Positions 62,166-64,000 of a stretch of DNA of 64,000 nucleotides are shown here, in pieces. The notes below the pieces were generated by a model. The model saw only the letters and a list, made by a program, of their open reading frames with translations, was not told the origin of the DNA and did not search any database. The position numbers and the translations under genes were made by a program. The stretch's first letter is position 1, and each line of letters begins with the position of its first letter. The stretch is from positions 1 to 64,000 of the forward strand of contig NZ_NPKH01000041.1 of NCBI RefSeq assembly GCF_002284535.1. Reading direction: 5' to 3'. The DNA comes from Mesorhizobium wenxiniae (lineage in GTDB: Bacteria; Pseudomonadota; Alphaproteobacteria; Rhizobiales; Rhizobiaceae).

Positions 62166-62780
62166 GTGACGACAGATTTCGATGAACTGCTCGAGTGTTT
62201 CCATGCCTATCTCGAAAGGTTCGATGATACGCTGGTGCGCGATGCCGTGGCCCGGATCGGCTGGGTCATGCCGGCGCGTCGGCTCAAGCCGCATCCGCTC
62301 GCCTGCCTGCGCCAGCTCGACCGTATCGCCGAGCTCGCTCCGGCAAACGCCAAGCCGCTGGCGCGGCTGCTCGCGGAGCGTCGCGGCGAACTGCGCTGGG
62401 GGCAGACCTACAGCGAGGCGGATTTCGGCAAGACTTTCATCGACAATTACGGCTGGCTGGAGGTATTCGGGACGCGCGGCCATTTCGTCAACGACGAGGT
62501 CGCGGCCGGTCTGCTGATCCTTGGACCTGATGTCGTCTATCCCGACCATCATCATGTCGCCGAGGAGATCTACATTCCGTTGACCGGCGGCACCGAATGG
62601 CGCATGGGCGAAGGCGGTTTTCGCACGCGCGAGGCGGGTGAGGTGATCCACCACGCCTCTGATGTCAGCCACGCCATGCGCACCGGCAAGGAGCCGCTAC
62701 TGGCGCTCTACATCTGGCGTGGCGGGCCGCTGGCGGCAAAATCCACGATCACCGGAACGACGGTACAGGGCAAGGACTGA
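62166..62780 (+). CDS. Cupin of the DMSP lyase (DddL/DddQ-like) family
   Basis: 204 aa. The C-terminal half is a cupin with motif 1 YPDHHHVAEEIYIPLTGG near residue 122 (metal His, Glu and Tyr) and motif 2 His in SHAMRTGKEPLLALYIWRGG near 170, as I recall for DMSP-lyase cupins. The N-terminal half is helical (DELLECFHAYLERFDDTLVR). GTG at 62166 is chosen with GGAG 6 nt before it; another GTG at 62154 lies 12 nt upstream. Its TGA overlaps the cobyric acid synthase ATG. Substrate unproven; other members act on different small acids. Confidence 0.75.
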   Translation: MTTDFDELLECFHAYLERFDDTLVRDAVARIGWVMPARRLKPHPLACLRQLDRIAELAPANAKPLARLLAERRGELRWGQTYSEADFGKTFIDNYGWLEVFGTRGHFVNDEVAAGLLILGPDVVYPDHHHVAEEIYIPLTGGTEWRMGEGGFRTREAGEVIHHASDVSHAMRTGKEPLLALYIWRGGPLAAKSTITGTTVQGKD

Positions 62781-64000
62781 TGGCCAAGGCGATCATGCTG
62801 CAAGGCACGGGCTCCGATGTCGGCAAAACAGTGCTGGTCGCGGGCCTCTGCCGCGCGGCCAGGAAACGCGGGCTGCAGGTGCGGCCGTTCAAACCGCAGA
62901 ACATGTCGAACAACGCCGCCGTTGCCGATATTCCGGGCGACAAACTCGGCGGTGAGATCGGCCGCGCCCAATGGCTGCAGGCGATCGCCTGTGGCGTTGC
63001 GCCCTCCATCCACATGAACCCGGTGCTGCTCAAGCCGCAGACCGATATCGGTGCGCAGGTAGTGGTGCAGGGCAAGGTGTTCGGGGAGGCGAGGGCACGC
63101 GACTACCAGGCGCTGAAGGGCCGGCTGATGGATGCCGTGCTGGACTCCTGGGCAAAGGTCGGCGACGGCGCCGATCTGGTCATCGTCGAGGGCGCCGGCT
63201 CGCCGGCCGAGGTCAATCTCAGGAGCCGAGACATTGCCAATATGGGCTTTGCGACGCGCGCCAATGTGCCGGTGATTCTGGTCGGCGACATCGATCGCGG
63301 CGGCGTCATTGCCTCGGTCGCGGGCACGCATCTGATCCTGCCGGAAGAGGACCGGCGCATGATCGTCGGCTATCTCATCAACAAGTTCCGCGGCGATGTC
63401 TCGCTGTTCGATGACGGCATCAAGGCGATCGAGACATTCACCGGCTGGCGCTGCTTCGGGGTCGTGCCGTGGCTGAAGGCGGCGGCGCGGTTGCCATCTG
63501 AAGATTCCGTGGTACTCGAACGCCTGGCGTCCGGAGAGAAACGCGCGCTGAAGGTCACCGTGCCGATGCTTTCGCGCATCGCCAATTTCGACGACCTCGA
63601 CCCGCTCAAGGCCGAACCGCAGGTCGAGGTGGTATTCGTGCCGCCTGGTCAGCACCTCCCAGAAGATGCCGGGCTGGTGATCATTCCCGGCTCGAAGTCG
63701 ACGATCGGCGATCTCCTAAGATTCCGCGAGAACGGCTGGGACCGCGACCTTGCCGCCCACCGCAAGCGCGGCGGCCACGTCGTCGGCATTTGCGGCGGGT
63801 TCCAGATGCTCGGCCACGTCGTGCGCGATCCCGACGGCATCGAGGGCAGCGTGACCGAGACCACAGGGCTTGGCCTGCTCGATGTTGAAACGGTGATGGA
63901 GCCGGAAAAGACCGTCCGCAATGTCAGCGCGCGCTCGGTGCAGTTCGACCTGCCGCTCGAGGGCTATGAAATCCATCTCGGCCGCACCACCGGTCCGGAT
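62780..64000 (+). CDS. cobQ: Cobyric acid synthase, partial (runs off the window)
   Basis: 407 codons without a stop at the window edge. ATP-binding QGTGSDVGKTVLVAGLCR at residues 8-25, RPFKPQNMSNNA near 40, VILVGDIDRGGVIASV near 165 and the glutaminase motif VVGICGGFQMLGH near 333 with its catalytic Cys. It amidates adenosylcobyrinic acid a,c-diamide four times in cobalamin synthesis. Placement with corrinoid-dependent enzymes fits a B12-using lifestyle. The ATG overlaps the upstream stop by one base (TGATG), which couples it to the cupin gene. Confidence 0.92.
   Translation, partial: MAKAIMLQGTGSDVGKTVLVAGLCRAARKRGLQVRPFKPQNMSNNAAVADIPGDKLGGEIGRAQWLQAIACGVAPSIHMNPVLLKPQTDIGAQVVVQGKVFGEARARDYQALKGRLMDAVLDSWAKVGDGADLVIVEGAGSPAEVNLRSRDIANMGFATRANVPVILVGDIDRGGVIASVAGTHLILPEEDRRMIVGYLINKFRGDVSLFDDGIKAIETFTGWRCFGVVPWLKAAARLPSEDSVVLERLASGEKRALKVTVPMLSRIANFDDLDPLKAEPQVEVVFVPPGQHLPEDAGLVIIPGSKSTIGDLLRFRENGWDRDLAAHRKRGGHVVGICGGFQMLGHVVRDPDGIEGSVTETTGLGLLDVETVMEPEKTVRNVSARSVQFDLPLEGYEIHLGRTTGPD

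Overview
The window reads as a chromosomal segment of a GC-rich alphaproteobacterium of the order Hyphomicrobiales, most like Mesorhizobium. This is inferred from codon usage, the small DUF1127, entericidin and Flp-pilin genes, rhizobium-type intergenic palindromes, and a gene set (betaine-homocysteine methyltransferase, dimethylglycine-dehydrogenase-like and MttB-like proteins) typical of rhizobia. No rRNA, tRNA or CRISPR array was found.

The main theme is one-carbon metabolism from quaternary amines. On the left, 4.9-10 kb holds a minus-strand set: a small 'virulence factor' domain protein, a MetV-like cysteine-rich protein, methylenetetrahydrofolate reductase, a methyltetrahydrofolate:corrinoid methyltransferase and a RamA-like [2Fe-2S]/ASKHA corrinoid-reactivating protein. 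At 16.6-19.1 kb a corrinoid (B12-binding) protein and an MttB-family methyltransferase diverge from a shared control region, and a DUF1638 gene lies at 13 kb. On the right, betaine-homocysteine methyltransferase (40.3 kb), an 857-aa FAD/GcvT oxidoreductase (47.5 kb) and a second MttB-family protein (50.3 kb) continue the theme. A cobyric acid synthase gene runs off the right edge. Together these could demethylate glycine betaine or a related compound through methyl-cobamide to methyl-THF and methylene-THF, with dimethylglycine or sarcosine handled by the FAD/GcvT enzyme. A GlxA/AraC regulator resembling GbdR opens the window. Two near-identical palindromes (7926-7947 and 41383-41404) link the left and right halves as one probable regulon. 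Two proteins of DMSP-lyase-like families (44.4 and 62.2 kb) hint at sulfonium analogues as further substrates.

Between about 19.18 and 35.90 kb a 16.7-kb integrated element splits this region. It has a tyrosine integrase at its right end, arm-type repeat clusters at both ends, small and large terminase-like genes, an HK97-type prohead protease, an ATP-dependent DNA ligase, a PrimPol-like primase, a large P-loop ATPase followed by iteron-like GTCCCCGCA repeats (candidate origin), and AT-rich cargo including a PIN nuclease; a HEPN-like protein is also present. No portal, major capsid or tail genes were recognised, so it looks like a phage satellite or a reduced prophage.

The rest is ordinary chromosome: LysR regulator, alpha/beta hydrolase, two fatty-acid-desaturase-like membrane proteins, SDR oxidoreductase, small secreted proteins, an ECF sigma factor with a VWA protein, a frameshifted dienelactone hydrolase, a prolyl oligopeptidase, a class III aminotransferase, an MFS transporter, a GT39-like membrane protein, and valine-catabolism genes (isobutyryl-CoA dehydrogenase-like and 3-hydroxyisobutyrate dehydrogenase). 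The stretch 15.2-16.6 kb is poorly coding and carries gene remnants and one copy of a 19-bp direct repeat.
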